Source: JBEBXQ01 sp040391535
Lineage (GTDB): Bacteria; Bacteroidota; Bacteroidia; Cytophagales; Spirosomataceae
Assembly (NCBI GenBank): GCA_040391535.1
Contig: JBEBXQ010000001.1
Coordinates: forward strand, 1-64,000
DNA: 64,000 nt
Direction of reading: 5' to 3'
Shown here: positions 1 through 8,431 of the stretch, in pieces
Position numbering within the stretch: position 1 is the first letter of the stretch
Layout: the number at the start of each line of letters is the position of its first letter
Position numbers and translations under genes: made by a program
Notes under the pieces: model-generated
The model's input: the letters and a program-made list of their open reading frames with translations, nothing else
Databases searched by the model: none
Told to the model about the DNA's origin: nothing

Positions 1-269
1 TCGCCTGATGAACGATAAGGACGGCTGTCGTCTTTTCTGTCAAATCCGCGCGAGCGGCTGTCTGTTGCTGGTTTTACACCAAAAACTTTCCCTGGTTTTG
101 AAAAATCAGGTTTGCCGGAATGTCTCGTTGGGCTTCCTCCCGCTTCCTTCCGGAAATCACGGCGCTCATTTTCAGGCCCCCGGTCGGCGGTACGCCCCTT
201 CTCTCCGAATTTCCCCTTACCCAAAGACCGGTCATTTCCAGATTTCGGCGGTTTGTTATTGTTTCGCAT
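1..269 (-). CDS. Partial CDS, N-terminal extension of a probable rRNA pseudouridine synthase
   Basis: An open frame runs from an ATG at 267-269 on the minus strand to the left edge without a stop (89 codons visible), so the gene continues outside the window. The visible protein begins MRNNNKPPKSGNDRS and is extremely rich in Lys, Arg, Gly, Ser, Asn and Pro. It has no hydrophobic core, as expected for a disordered, RNA-binding tail. In Bacteroidota such basic tails commonly precede the S4 and catalytic domains of RluB-type 23S rRNA pseudouridine synthases. DEAD-box helicases and RNA methyltransferases can carry similar tails, so the product name is an inference. An in-frame stop lies upstream of the ATG, in the A+T-rich region near 310. 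The gene is divergent from the S41 protease at 479. Confidence 0.55.
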   Translation of the reverse strand, partial: MRNNNKPPKSGNDRSLGKGKFGEKGRTADRGPENERRDFRKEAGGSPTRHSGKPDFSKPGKVFGVKPATDSRSRGFDRKDDSRPYRSSG

Positions 270-478
270 AGTTTGTAATGCAGTGCAATCGCTAAAAATT
301 ATAATTGATTAGATTTTAATACTTTTCATTAAAATCAAGCAACAAATGTACCGCTTTATTTGCAAAATTTTCAGACTGTGGTATAACAACTTAAAACATA
401 ATTCGTATCTTACATAGTGCATTCTGAATCAGAAATGTTGAATGCAAATTTTAAAGTGCCTTTCAATCCGGTATACCC

Positions 479-2179
479 ATGAAAATAAACAATCAAAATA
501 ATCCGGTTCAAAATCCGGCATCTATCATTCGCTTACCTATATTACTCAGCATTACTCTGGTTGCCGGCATCTTAATAGGTACTGGTTTTTTTAGTGGCAA
601 TAAATCAACATCTGATATCTCCAAAAGCCTTTCCAAATACAGGGAAGTATTAATGCTTGTGGAAAATAACTATGTTGACAGCGTTAATACGCAGGAACTG
701 GTTGATTATTCTATTTCCAAAATGCTGGAAAAACTGGATCCGCATACGGTTTATTTTAATACAGAAGAAGCAACGGCTGCACGTTCGCAACTGGAGTCAG
801 GCTTTGATGGTATTGGTATTGAATTCAATATTTTTCAGGATACAGTATACGTGGTCACCCCGTTAAGTGGCGGGCCGTCTGAATCTGCCGGGATTCAGAG
901 TGGCGATAAGCTTATTCTGGTTAATAAAGAACCCCTTTCAGGCCCTGGCACCAGTAATAATAAAGTTTATAAAATGCTGAGAGGAAAAAGAGGAACAGAG
1001 GTGACCTTAACCGTAAGCCGCACCGGTACTCCTGAACCCATCGAGTTTATCCTTAAACGCGACCGTATCCCGACCTATTCGATTGAAGCAGCCTATGTTG
1101 ATAACGCCGGTATCGGGTACATAAAAGTAAGCCGGTTCTCTGAAACGACTTATGATGAATTTAAAGCCGCCCTGAAATCCCTGAATGAAAACGGTATGCA
1201 GAAGCTCATTCTGGATCTGAGAGGTAATCCTGGTGGTTATATGGACAGAGCTACCAGCATGGCTGATGAACTTATTGCTGGTGACCGGTTGCTCGTTTAT
1301 ACCAAAGGAAAAGAGAAACGCTTTGACCGGGAAACCAAAGCCAGGCTTGACGGGGCATTTGAAACCGGTCCGGTTGTGGTACTGGTTGATGAAGGAAGTG
1401 CCTCCGCATCAGAAATTGTGGCTGGTGCATTACAGGATCATGACCGGGCGCTTATTGTCGGGCGACGCACTTTTGGTAAAGGGCTGGTACAGATGCCGGT
1501 AAAACTTTCTGACGATTCTGAACTAAGGTTAACCATTTCAAGGTATTATACACCCAGTGGCAGAAGTATTCAGAAACCATACGAGTCAGGAAAATCTGAT
1601 GAATATGAAAGTGATCTGAAAAAACGCTACGATCATGGCGAATTTTTCAACAGCGACAGTATCAGGTTTGACCCGGAGCTTCAGTATAAAACCCACGGCG
1701 GACGAATTGTATATGGTGGCGGGGGTATTATGCCGGATGTTTTTGTGGCACGTGACACCACTACTTCCAGTAAATACCTGTATGAACTTTATGCCAAAAA
1801 TATCATCAGAGAATATGCTGCACGATTTGCAGCTGAAAACAGTAAGAAATTTGAGAATCAGCCGTTTGAAGAATACCTTAAGCACTTTGAAGTAAATGAC
1901 CAGATGATTTCAGAATTGGTTAAAGATGCCACTAAAGTGGGCATTGAACCCAATGCTAAAGAGCTGGAGCGATCAAAACCGGTTATTAATACCCAGATTA
2001 AAGCTTTGGTAGGCCGTTATATATGGGGCAAAACCCGTAAAACACATTTTAACAATGAGGCTTATCAGGTATTGAACCAGACCGACCCGATCGTAAAGGA
2101 AGCGCTGAAACAATTTCAGAATGCGGAAGCACTCGAAAAAGGAGAGTTACAGTCAGTCAAGCTGATCGAAAATAAATAG
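479..2179 (+). CDS. S41 family C-terminal processing peptidase (CtpA/Prc type)
   Basis: This 566-residue serine protease probably cleaves C-terminal tails of periplasmic proteins. Residues about 17-37 form a single hydrophobic segment (signal anchor or uncleaved signal). A PDZ domain follows (about 90-175, with an SGGPSESAGIQSGDKL-type binding loop), then the S41 core. The motif GSASASEIVAGALQD and the downstream FGKGLVQ place the catalytic Ser at 309 and the general-base Lys at 334. Their 25-residue spacing equals that of E. coli Prc. The C-terminal part (about 400-566) is a helical tail typical of Bacteroidota members. The ATG at 479 is the first in frame that includes the membrane segment. 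The gene stands alone and ends at a strong bidirectional hairpin. Confidence 0.92.
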   Translation: MKINNQNNPVQNPASIIRLPILLSITLVAGILIGTGFFSGNKSTSDISKSLSKYREVLMLVENNYVDSVNTQELVDYSISKMLEKLDPHTVYFNTEEATAARSQLESGFDGIGIEFNIFQDTVYVVTPLSGGPSESAGIQSGDKLILVNKEPLSGPGTSNNKVYKMLRGKRGTEVTLTVSRTGTPEPIEFILKRDRIPTYSIEAAYVDNAGIGYIKVSRFSETTYDEFKAALKSLNENGMQKLILDLRGNPGGYMDRATSMADELIAGDRLLVYTKGKEKRFDRETKARLDGAFETGPVVVLVDEGSASASEIVAGALQDHDRALIVGRRTFGKGLVQMPVKLSDDSELRLTISRYYTPSGRSIQKPYESGKSDEYESDLKKRYDHGEFFNSDSIRFDPELQYKTHGGRIVYGGGGIMPDVFVARDTTTSSKYLYELYAKNIIREYAARFAAENSKKFENQPFEEYLKHFEVNDQMISELVKDATKVGIEPNAKELERSKPVINTQIKALVGRYIWGKTRKTHFNNEAYQVLNQTDPIVKEALKQFQNAEALEKGELQSVKLIENK

Positions 2180-2198
2180 AGAAATCATTTCAAATATA

Positions 2199-2238
2199 AA
2201 GGCCCGGTAAAATCGCAGAAATGCTTTTACCGGGCCTT
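2199..2238. terminator. Bidirectional intrinsic terminator
   Basis: A perfect 14-bp stem (2199-2212 with 2225-2238) encloses a 12-nt loop. It lies between the convergent protease and ffh-linked genes. The AA/TT ends of the stem provide a short U-run in both directions. Confidence 0.85.
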
Positions 2239-2262
2239 TGTCTATAGCTCAGATCACTGTGA

Positions 2263-2742
2263 TTATTTCAGTTGTTTCCGCTCTTTTTTATTGAAGTGAT
2301 ATACCAACCCGAAATGACTTTTCAACACACCACTTTCAATATTTTTCTTTACAAAAGGATTCAGTTCAAGTGCAAGCTGAAGATTTCTAAGCTGAGGTAA
2401 CGGGGCGATCCTGGCACCAAAATTTACGGAATATCCGTCTACAGTGATTACATTGGCGGCATCATCTGCAATTTTGTGAAGCGGGTTCAGCCGAACCCCG
2501 CCTCCCAGATACAATTGTACAACTTCGCCTCTTTTCAGATTCACCATCGGTAAAATATCCACACTCAGGCTACTGAACAATGAATTGGTTTGCAGCCTGG
2601 TATCCAGCCAGAGCACATTCCGGGGATTTGTACTCACTCCCAGCAAACTACTCCAGGGATAGTAAGCAACAGAGGCCTGTGAAAAACAATCACCGGCCTT
2701 CAGCAACAATAATAATGCAAGAAATCTGACAGTCCGTTTCAC
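2263..2742 (-). CDS. Small exported protein, probable outer-membrane or beta-rich
   Basis: This 159-residue protein of unknown function has an N-terminal signal peptide (MKRTVRFLALLLLLKAGDCFSQ, cleavage likely near residue 22). The rest consists of alternating hydrophobic and polar strands with Gly-rich turns (LYLGGGVRLNP) and ends in HFGLVYHFNKKERKQLK. This resembles the strands of a small outer-membrane barrel, although the very C-terminus is basic rather than aromatic. It starts only 12 nt downstream of ffh on the same strand, so the two are probably cotranscribed, without an obvious functional link. I do not recognise a named family. Confidence 0.75.
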   Translation of the reverse strand: MKRTVRFLALLLLLKAGDCFSQASVAYYPWSSLLGVSTNPRNVLWLDTRLQTNSLFSSLSVDILPMVNLKRGEVVQLYLGGGVRLNPLHKIADDAANVITVDGYSVNFGARIAPLPQLRNLQLALELNPFVKKNIESGVLKSHFGLVYHFNKKERKQLK

Positions 2743-2754
2743 GCAGCAATCAGA

Positions 2755-4077
2755 TTATCTTCCAAGCATTTTACCCATTTTGCCCCCTGCCTGCATCGTA
2801 TTCATTTTTTTCATCATTTTACGCATCTGGTCAAACTGCTTCAGGAGGTTATTTACCTGTTGCACCGAAGTGCCGCTACCCAATGCAATTCTTTTCTTTC
2901 TGCTCATATCAATGGTATCAGGTAAAGCACGCTCTTTCGGTGTCATTGATTGAATAATAGCTTCAACCGGACGAAAAGAATCATTATCAATATCAAGATC
3001 TTTCACTGCATTTCCCATACCCGGTATCATGCCCAAAAGATCCTTTACATTACCCATTTTCTTAATCTGCTGCAGCTGGCCCAGAAAATCATCCAGATCA
3101 AACTTATTCTGACGCATTTTGGCGTTCAGCCGCTTGGCTTCATCTTCATCAAAAGCCTGCTGAGCTCTTTCCACCAGTGAAATAACGTCACCCATTCCAA
3201 GGATCCGGCTTGCCATCCTGTCAGGGTGGAAAGTATCCAGAGCATCCATTTTCTCCCCGGTACTGATAAACTTGATCGGTTTATCAACCACCTGGCGAAT
3301 AGATAAAGCAGCCCCGCCACGTGAGTCACCGTCCAGTTTGGTCAGTACTACGCCGTCAAAATTCAGTCTTTCATTAAAGGTTTTAGCAGTATTAACGGCA
3401 TCCTGCCCGGTCATGGAATCGACAACGAAAAGAATTTCAGAAGGATTAAGTGCTTTCTTAATATCTTCTACCTCCTGCATCATCACTTCATCCACTGCCA
3501 GCCGGCCGGCCGTATCGACGATGACTACCTTTTTATTATTCTTTTTTGCATGTGCCAATGCACTTTTTGCAATTTCAACAGCATTTTTATTTTCCGGCTC
3601 CGCATATACCTCTACTCCGGTCTGCTCGCCCAGTACCTGTAGCTGATCAATCGCAGCAGGGCGATAAATATCGCAGGCAACCAGTAGCACATTGCGCCCC
3701 TGTTTTTTCAGCAGTGTCGCCAGTTTTCCTGAAAACGTAGTTTTACCTGACCCTTGTAAACCTGCGATCAGAATAACGGCCGGCTCCCCTTTCAGGTTGA
3801 TACTTTCTACATGACCGCCCATCAGCTCAGTCAGCTCCTCCTGCACAATCTTGACAAACATCTGTCCGGGCTCAACCGAAATCAGAATTTTCCTGTCGAT
3901 AGCTTTTTCCCGGATCCTGTCCGTAATATCTTTAGCGACTTTGAAGTTTACGTCAGCATCCACGAGGGCACGTCTGACCTCTTTCGTCGTTGCGGCAACA
4001 TTAATATCAGAAATCCGGTCTTTCCCCTTCAGGGTACGGAAAGCATTATTGAGTTTATCCTGTAAGCTCTCAAACAT
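2755..4077 (-). CDS. ffh: Signal recognition particle GTPase Ffh
   Basis: Ffh (440 residues) binds 4.5S RNA and signal sequences of nascent membrane proteins and docks to FtsY. The N domain covers roughly residues 1-90. The G domain starts at the P-loop GLQGSGKTT (106-114) and carries the G3 motif DTAGR and the G4 motif TKLDGD. The Met-rich M domain occupies about 300-440 and ends with QMRKMMKKMNTMQAGGKMG, the signal-sequence-binding helices. Length and domain order are normal for the family. A 250-nt divergent region separates it from exbB. Confidence 0.97.
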   Translation of the reverse strand: MFESLQDKLNNAFRTLKGKDRISDINVAATTKEVRRALVDADVNFKVAKDITDRIREKAIDRKILISVEPGQMFVKIVQEELTELMGGHVESINLKGEPAVILIAGLQGSGKTTFSGKLATLLKKQGRNVLLVACDIYRPAAIDQLQVLGEQTGVEVYAEPENKNAVEIAKSALAHAKKNNKKVVIVDTAGRLAVDEVMMQEVEDIKKALNPSEILFVVDSMTGQDAVNTAKTFNERLNFDGVVLTKLDGDSRGGAALSIRQVVDKPIKFISTGEKMDALDTFHPDRMASRILGMGDVISLVERAQQAFDEDEAKRLNAKMRQNKFDLDDFLGQLQQIKKMGNVKDLLGMIPGMGNAVKDLDIDNDSFRPVEAIIQSMTPKERALPDTIDMSRKKRIALGSGTSVQQVNNLLKQFDQMRKMMKKMNTMQAGGKMGKMLGR

Positions 4078-4190
4078 AAAATATAGGCTTGATAAATTTC
4101 GGGCGAAGTTACAAATAAATCAGGTAGCACGAATAGTTTTCCTTAACAAACCCTCCAGAGCAATTATATCCACACAAAAAATGCTCCTTA

Positions 4191-4217
4191 TTGATTCTAA
4201 TAATTTTTCTATATTTG
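4191..4217 (+). promoter_or_regulatory. Putative Bacteroidota-type promoter for exbB-exbD
   Basis: The -7 element TATATTTG (4210-4217) fits the Bacteroidota consensus TAnnTTTG, with a TTG at 4191-4193 as a -33 element, 16 nt upstream. The spacing is slightly short. It would leave a leader of about 105 nt before the ATG at 4328. Confidence 0.4.
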
Positions 4218-4327
4218 GGGGCAAAACAATATGCACCCGTATCTGCCGTTAAACTTGAGACATTGCAAGCTAGGCATTTAGTTGTTGTGTAAATAAATTA
4301 AACATAAAACCCCTTTATATTTTCCAC

Positions 4328-5008
4328 ATGATGCTTCTTCAAGCACTTTCTGATTCCACTCTGGCAGCCGGTTCGGCTGATCAGGGTTTGACCCTTATTG
4401 GTTTATTATCTAAAGGAGGTTGGGTAATGCTGCCACTGGGTTTTCTTTTTGTAGCCACTCTTGCCATTATTATTGAACGCTATCTTGGCATAAAGGCTAA
4501 TGCAAAAATCGACACACAATTTGTTGATAATCTGAAGGACTTTATAGAACAAGGCAATCTCAAATCAGCGGAATCGATGTGCCGCAATCAGAAGAGCGCG
4601 GTGGGGAAAGTACTCGAAAAAGCTATTTCCCGGATCGGCTATCCGATTAAGGAAATTGAAAGTACCATTGAAAACAGCAGCCAGATTGAGATACAGCGTC
4701 TGGAATCCAATCTGCCTTATCTCGGGGTTATTGCGGGTATTGCTCCTATGTTAGGATTTGTGGGTACCATTTCAGGGATTATCCGTATTTTCTATGACAT
4801 TTCGTTGTCTAACGATTTCGACATCAGTACGATTGCCGGAGGGATGTACGAAAAAATGATTACATCCGGAACGGGCCTGATCATCGGTCTGATCGCCTAT
4901 GCAGGCTATCACCTGCTGAATATGAAAATTGACAGGTTTACCCTGAAGTTACAGGTTGCTATTTCCGACTTCCTGGACGTGCTTCATAAGCCGGTGACTT
5001 CCAAATAA
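4328..5008 (+). CDS. exbB: MotA/TolQ/ExbB proton-channel family protein
   Basis: This 226-residue inner-membrane protein should form the pentameric proton channel of an ExbB-ExbD energiser that couples proton-motive force to TonB-dependent transport. There is an N-terminal membrane segment at about 32-50 (GWVMLPLGFLFVATLAIII). A cytoplasmic helical region follows (residues 60-130). Two further segments carry the family signature: LPYLGVIAGIAPMLGFVGTI and MITSGTGLIIGLIAYAGY. The TolQ homologue is similar, but the partner is ExbD-like and no tol-pal genes are present. Two Met codons (4328 and 4331) are both possible starts. exbD follows after 68 nt. Confidence 0.88.
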   Translation: MMLLQALSDSTLAAGSADQGLTLIGLLSKGGWVMLPLGFLFVATLAIIIERYLGIKANAKIDTQFVDNLKDFIEQGNLKSAESMCRNQKSAVGKVLEKAISRIGYPIKEIESTIENSSQIEIQRLESNLPYLGVIAGIAPMLGFVGTISGIIRIFYDISLSNDFDISTIAGGMYEKMITSGTGLIIGLIAYAGYHLLNMKIDRFTLKLQVAISDFLDVLHKPVTSK

Positions 5009-5076
5009 TCAAAATATAAACCTGAGCCGGAGTTTATCTGCCCAATAACAGATGTCCGGCATTTCCCGATATACAA

Positions 5077-5469
5077 ATGAAAATCCGTCGCAAAGGTCGT
5101 TTTGCACCTGAAGTGTTTACGCACTCGCTGAACGACATTATGTTTTTCCTGTTACTGTTCTTTTTGATCATTTCAACAATGGCCAATCCCAATGTGATCA
5201 AACTGATGCTTCCACAGGCTGACGCGTCACAGAGGGTTTATAAAAAACAGATAACACTTTCAGTAGATGAGTCAAAGAAGTATTTTATAGATAAGCAGGA
5301 GATACCTGAAAATCTTCTTGAGAATGAGCTGAACAGTACATTTGCCAATATAGAAGACCGAACAGTCGTACTGCGGGTAGACAAGACACTGGCGGTTCAG
5401 GATCTGGTGGATATTCTGGAAATAGGAGCCAAACTGAACATAAAAATGGTGATGGCTACGGCACGGTAA
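5077..5469 (+). CDS. exbD: Biopolymer transport protein ExbD/TolR family
   Basis: This 130-residue partner of ExbB has a basic cytoplasmic N-terminus (MKIRRKGRF), then one membrane helix (about 20-38) with the essential protonatable Asp at its start (SLNDIMFFLLLFF, D20). A compact periplasmic domain follows, ending in DILEIGAKLNIKMVMATAR, the usual ExbD C-terminal fold. No tonB gene follows, unlike many Bacteroidota loci. The next gene is rplM, which has its own promoter. Confidence 0.88.
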   Translation: MKIRRKGRFAPEVFTHSLNDIMFFLLLFFLIISTMANPNVIKLMLPQADASQRVYKKQITLSVDESKKYFIDKQEIPENLLENELNSTFANIEDRTVVLRVDKTLAVQDLVDILEIGAKLNIKMVMATAR

Positions 5470-5509
5470 GTCTTTGGTTATAAAGGCCAAAAATAATTAT
5501 AAGTGAAAT

Positions 5510-5540
5510 TTGTTCACAAAGTATAAAAACTCTATATTTG
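5510..5540 (+). promoter_or_regulatory. Strong Bacteroidota-type promoter for rplM-rpsI-rpsB
   Basis: TTTG ending at 5512 and TATATTTG at 5533-5540 are separated by 20 nt, an excellent match to the -33/-7 consensus of the Bacteroidota primary sigma factor. Transcription should begin around 5543-5546, giving a leader of about 70 nt before the GTG start of rplM. Confidence 0.7.
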
Positions 5541-5572
5541 CACTCCCATTTTAGTGGGGAGTGCATTTTTTA
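5540..5572 (+). promoter_or_regulatory. Hairpin at the 5' end of the rplM transcript followed by a T-run
   Basis: GCACTCCC (5540-5547) pairs with GGGAGTGC (5557-5564) around a 9-nt loop and is followed by a run of T residues (5566-5571). The stem starts almost exactly at the predicted transcription start. It could be an attenuator, an L13 autoregulatory site or a protective 5' stem. Only the pairing is seen directly. Confidence 0.45.
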
Positions 5573-5615
5573 TGGTGCAAAATATTGAAATTCAATTAAA
5601 AACAACTAGTTATTC

Positions 5616-6059
5616 GTGGATACGTTAAGCTACAAAACCATCTCGGCGAATAAGAACACAGTACACAAGGAGTGGGTTGTTGTTGATGCTAATGGCGCAG
5701 TGCTAGGTCGTTTGGCCAGCGAAGTTGCCAAGATCATCCGTGGCAAGCACAAGACCAACTACACCCCTCACGTAGACTGTGGAGATAACGTAATTGTTAT
5801 CAACGCCGATAAAGTGAAACTTACGGGCAATAAACTGAGAGACAAGGTTTATGTCCGTCATACCGGCCATCCGGGAGGACAGCGTTTTCAAACTCCTCGT
5901 GAGGTATTGGAAAAACACCCGCACAGGGTTATTGAAAGAGCGGTAAAGGGTATGCTTCCCAAGAATCGTCTTGGAAGACAATTGTTCACCAACCTGTTTG
6001 TTTATGCAGGAACTGAACATCCGCATGTTGCTCAGCAACCCAAAGAAATCAATTTGTAA
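5616..6059 (+). CDS. rplM: 50S ribosomal protein L13
   Basis: L13 (147 residues) binds 23S rRNA domain II early in 50S assembly. The core motifs are intact: WVVVDANGAVLGRLASEVAK near the N-terminus, DCGDNVIVINADKVKLTG, YVRHTGHPGG and AVKGMLPKNRLGRQ. The start is GTG at 5616, giving the family-typical MDTLSYKTISANKN beginning. No upstream in-frame ATG gives a better protein. It is the first gene of the L13-S9-S2 operon, 18 nt upstream of rpsI. Confidence 0.97.
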   Translation: MDTLSYKTISANKNTVHKEWVVVDANGAVLGRLASEVAKIIRGKHKTNYTPHVDCGDNVIVINADKVKLTGNKLRDKVYVRHTGHPGGQRFQTPREVLEKHPHRVIERAVKGMLPKNRLGRQLFTNLFVYAGTEHPHVAQQPKEINL

Positions 6060-6077
6060 GCCGTTGAATCAGAACTG

Positions 6078-6464
6078 ATGGAAGTTATCAACACAATAGG
6101 AAGAAGAAAAACCGCTGTTGCGCGTATTTATCTGACCCCAGGCAAAGGTGATATTCAAGTAAATGGAAAAGACTATAAAGCCTATTTCCCTTTTGAAGTA
6201 CACCAGATTATTCTTCAGCAACCATTTGCTACTATTAACGCCCTTGAAAGTTTTGATGTTAAAGTCAACGTCAAAGGTGGTGGTATTACAGGTCAGGCTG
6301 AAGCTGTAAGAATGGCTGTTTCTCGCGCACTGACTCAATCAGACAGCGAATTACGTCCGGCATTGAAGAAAGAAGGATTTCTTACCCGTGATTCCCGCAT
6401 GGTTGAACGGAAGAAACCAGGTCGCCGGAAAGCTCGTCGGAAATTCCAGTTCTCGAAACGTTAA
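6078..6464 (+). CDS. rpsI: 30S ribosomal protein S9
   Basis: S9 (128 residues) contacts the 16S rRNA head, and its basic tail reaches the P-site tRNA. It shows the conserved start NTIGRRKTAVARIYL, the GGGITGQAEAVRMAVSRAL helix, the LTRDSRMVERKKPGRRKARR segment and the invariant C-terminal QFSKR. It lies 18 nt after rplM, the standard bacterial pairing. A 130-nt spacer with a stable hairpin separates it from rpsB. Confidence 0.98.
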   Translation: MEVINTIGRRKTAVARIYLTPGKGDIQVNGKDYKAYFPFEVHQIILQQPFATINALESFDVKVNVKGGGITGQAEAVRMAVSRALTQSDSELRPALKKEGFLTRDSRMVERKKPGRRKARRKFQFSKR

Positions 6465-6530
6465 TATTATTTTCGTTTCGGTTGCAGGGGCATTCATTGC
6501 AGCGAATACCTTATTACAGTTATGGTCCAG

Positions 6531-6558
6531 ACAATACTTATCGTGCCCGATGTATTGT
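6531..6558 (+). promoter_or_regulatory. Hairpin in the rpsI-rpsB spacer, candidate S2 leader
   Basis: ACAATAC (6531-6537) pairs with GTATTGT (6552-6558). After a 2-nt bulge, ATCG (6540-6543) pairs with CGAT (6548-6551), closing a TGCC tetraloop. The 11-bp bulged stem lies 36 nt before the rpsB ATG and has no T-run, so it is not a terminator. A ribosomal-protein binding or RNA-processing site is the likeliest reading. This is inference from position. Confidence 0.4.
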
Positions 6559-6594
6559 GCTGCCAAGAAAATCAAATTTTTAAAATCTAGCTAA

Positions 6595-7413
6595 ATGGCA
6601 CAGGTAGAATATAAAGACCTATTAAATGCAGGAGTGCATTTTGGTCACCTTACCCGTAAATGGGATCCCCGGATGGCACCGTATATTTTCATGGAAAAGA
6701 ACGGCATCCATATCATTGACCTCAACAAAACCTCAGGCTGCCTTGATCAGGCATCAACAGCTCTCAAAGGTATTGTACGCTCAGGTCGCAAAATTATGTT
6801 TGTAGCCACCAAAAAGCAGGCACAGGAAATTGTTAGCGAAGAAGCCAAACGCCTGAAAATGCCTTACGTTACAGAACGTTGGCTGGGTGGTATGCTAACT
6901 AACTTCGGAACAATCCGTAAATCATTGAAAAAGCTCCAGAGTCTGGACAAAATGCTGAAAGATGAAACTACGGTTAAAAATATAGCAAAAAGAGAACGCC
7001 TCATGCTCGGTCGCGAAAAAGACAAGCTGGAGAAGGTGTTAGGGGGTGTAGCTGACCTTACCCGTCTACCTGCCGCTCTTTTTATCGTTGACGTAAAAAG
7101 AGAGCATATTGCGGTTTCTGAAGCAAAACGTTTGGGTATTCCTGTATTCGCTATCTGCGATACAAACTCTAATCCTGAAGCAGTGGATTTCCCTATTCCG
7201 GGTAATGATGATGCCTACAAATCTATTTCTCTGATTACACTGGCCATCGGTAAAGCCATTGAAGAAGGATTAATGGAGCGTAAACAAGATAAAGACGAAC
7301 AACGCTTAAGCGAAGAAGAAGAAGCTAAACGCTCGGTAGATACCGGTGAAGCTGCTGCTCCGGCTGCTGAAGCGCAGGCAGAAGTTGAAGGTGCTGCTTC
7401 CAGCGAAGAATAG
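6595..7413 (+). CDS. rpsB: 30S ribosomal protein S2
   Basis: S2 (272 residues) joins the 30S subunit late, docking through S1 and the 16S head-platform junction. It has the canonical N-terminus ([20 protein letters not shown]), the WLGGMLTNF motif, the coiled coil around residues 105-150 and the [22 protein letters not shown] signature. The last roughly 45 residues form an acidic Glu/Ala-rich tail, common in Bacteroidota and probably disordered. It is probably cotranscribed with rplM-rpsI. An intrinsic terminator follows before tsf. Confidence 0.98.
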   Translation: MAQVEYKDLLNAGVHFGHLTRKWDPRMAPYIFMEKNGIHIIDLNKTSGCLDQASTALKGIVRSGRKIMFVATKKQAQEIVSEEAKRLKMPYVTERWLGGMLTNFGTIRKSLKKLQSLDKMLKDETTVKNIAKRERLMLGREKDKLEKVLGGVADLTRLPAALFIVDVKREHIAVSEAKRLGIPVFAICDTNSNPEAVDFPIPGNDDAYKSISLITLAIGKAIEEGLMERKQDKDEQRLSEEEEAKRSVDTGEAAAPAAEAQAEVEGAASSEE

Positions 7414-7469
7414 GCCCCAATTCCGTCTGCTGTTCGGGAAATCTGACAGCGTTTCAAGATAAGATACCG

Positions 7470-7506
7470 ATAGCCCATAGCATCACGCTACGGGCTATTC
7501 TTTTAA
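7470..7506 (+). terminator. Terminator after rpsB
   Basis: ATAGCCC (7470-7476) pairs with GGGCTAT (7492-7498), with an inner AGC/GCT pairing across a 2-nt mismatch, followed by TCTTTT. It lies between rpsB and tsf, so tsf may depend on readthrough or on its own promoter. Confidence 0.65.
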
Positions 7507-7566
7507 AAGAGCTTATGCGGCTCTTCATTACTTTAAATCAACATATAACAATTTTCAAATACAACT

Positions 7567-8403
7567 ATGGCTATTACCGCTCAAGATGTAAATAAACTGC
7601 GCCAAATGACAGGTGCCGGTATGATGGACTGTAAAAAAGCCCTTACCGAAGCTGATGGCGATTTTGAAAAAGCAGTAGACATTCTTCGTAAACAAGGACA
7701 AAAAGTAGCTGCAAAACGTGCAGAAAACGAAACTTCAGAAGGTGTTATTCTGGTAAATATCAGCGAAGACAGCAGCAATGGTAAACTTGTTGCACTGGCT
7801 TGCGAAACGGAACCCGTTTCCAATGTAGCAGATTTCAAAGAACTGGCACAATCCATTCTGGATGCTGCTATCTCTTCTGATGCTGCTGACAAAGCCGCCC
7901 TTTTGAATGTAACATTAGCCGACGGCCGTACTGTAAGTGAAATGATTACCGAACTGGTAGGTAAGCTGGGTGAAAAACTGGATATCATTGCCTATGAAAA
8001 TGTATCTGCTGAGAAAGTAGTTCCTTACATCCATTCAAATGGAAAACTTGGCGTACTGGTTGCCTTCCAGGGTGCCGATGGCGTTGACGTGGCTGAAGTC
8101 GGAAAAGACGTTGCTATGCAGATTGCTGCCATGAAACCAGTAGCTGTTGATAAAGACCAGGTAGATGCTGCAACGGTTGAAAGAGAAATTGAAATAGGTA
8201 AAGAACAGGCAAGAGCAGAAGGAAAACCAGAAGCAATGCTTGAAAAAATTGCTCAGGGGAAATTGAATAAATTCTATAAAGACAATACCCTCCTGAATCA
8301 GGAGTTTATCAAAGACCCGTCATTGACTATTCGTCAATTGCTCGAAAAAACAGCTAAAGGCCTGACAGTTTCTGCATTTAACCGTATCTCAATCGGAGCA
8401 TAA
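7567..8403 (+). CDS. tsf: Elongation factor Ts
   Basis: EF-Ts (278 residues) recycles EF-Tu by expelling GDP. The N-terminal UBA-like module shows VNKLRQMTGAGMMDCKKALTEADGD, and the core begins with the signature DILRKQGQKVAAKRAENETSEG. The rest matches the two-subdomain core and the C-terminal QEFIKDPSLTIRQLL region. It follows rpsB as in most bacteria, although an apparent terminator intervenes. A classical terminator closes the unit at 8432-8461. Confidence 0.98.
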   Translation: MAITAQDVNKLRQMTGAGMMDCKKALTEADGDFEKAVDILRKQGQKVAAKRAENETSEGVILVNISEDSSNGKLVALACETEPVSNVADFKELAQSILDAAISSDAADKAALLNVTLADGRTVSEMITELVGKLGEKLDIIAYENVSAEKVVPYIHSNGKLGVLVAFQGADGVDVAEVGKDVAMQIAAMKPVAVDKDQVDAATVEREIEIGKEQARAEGKPEAMLEKIAQGKLNKFYKDNTLLNQEFIKDPSLTIRQLLEKTAKGLTVSAFNRISIGA

Positions 8404-8431
8404 TACTGCTGAAAAAGCTAAAATAAAAAAT

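Noticed and set aside
8..271. 87-codon plus-strand ORF at the left edge
   Set aside because: The minus frame over the same bases encodes a coherent basic tail starting at 269. The plus ORF is its mirror.
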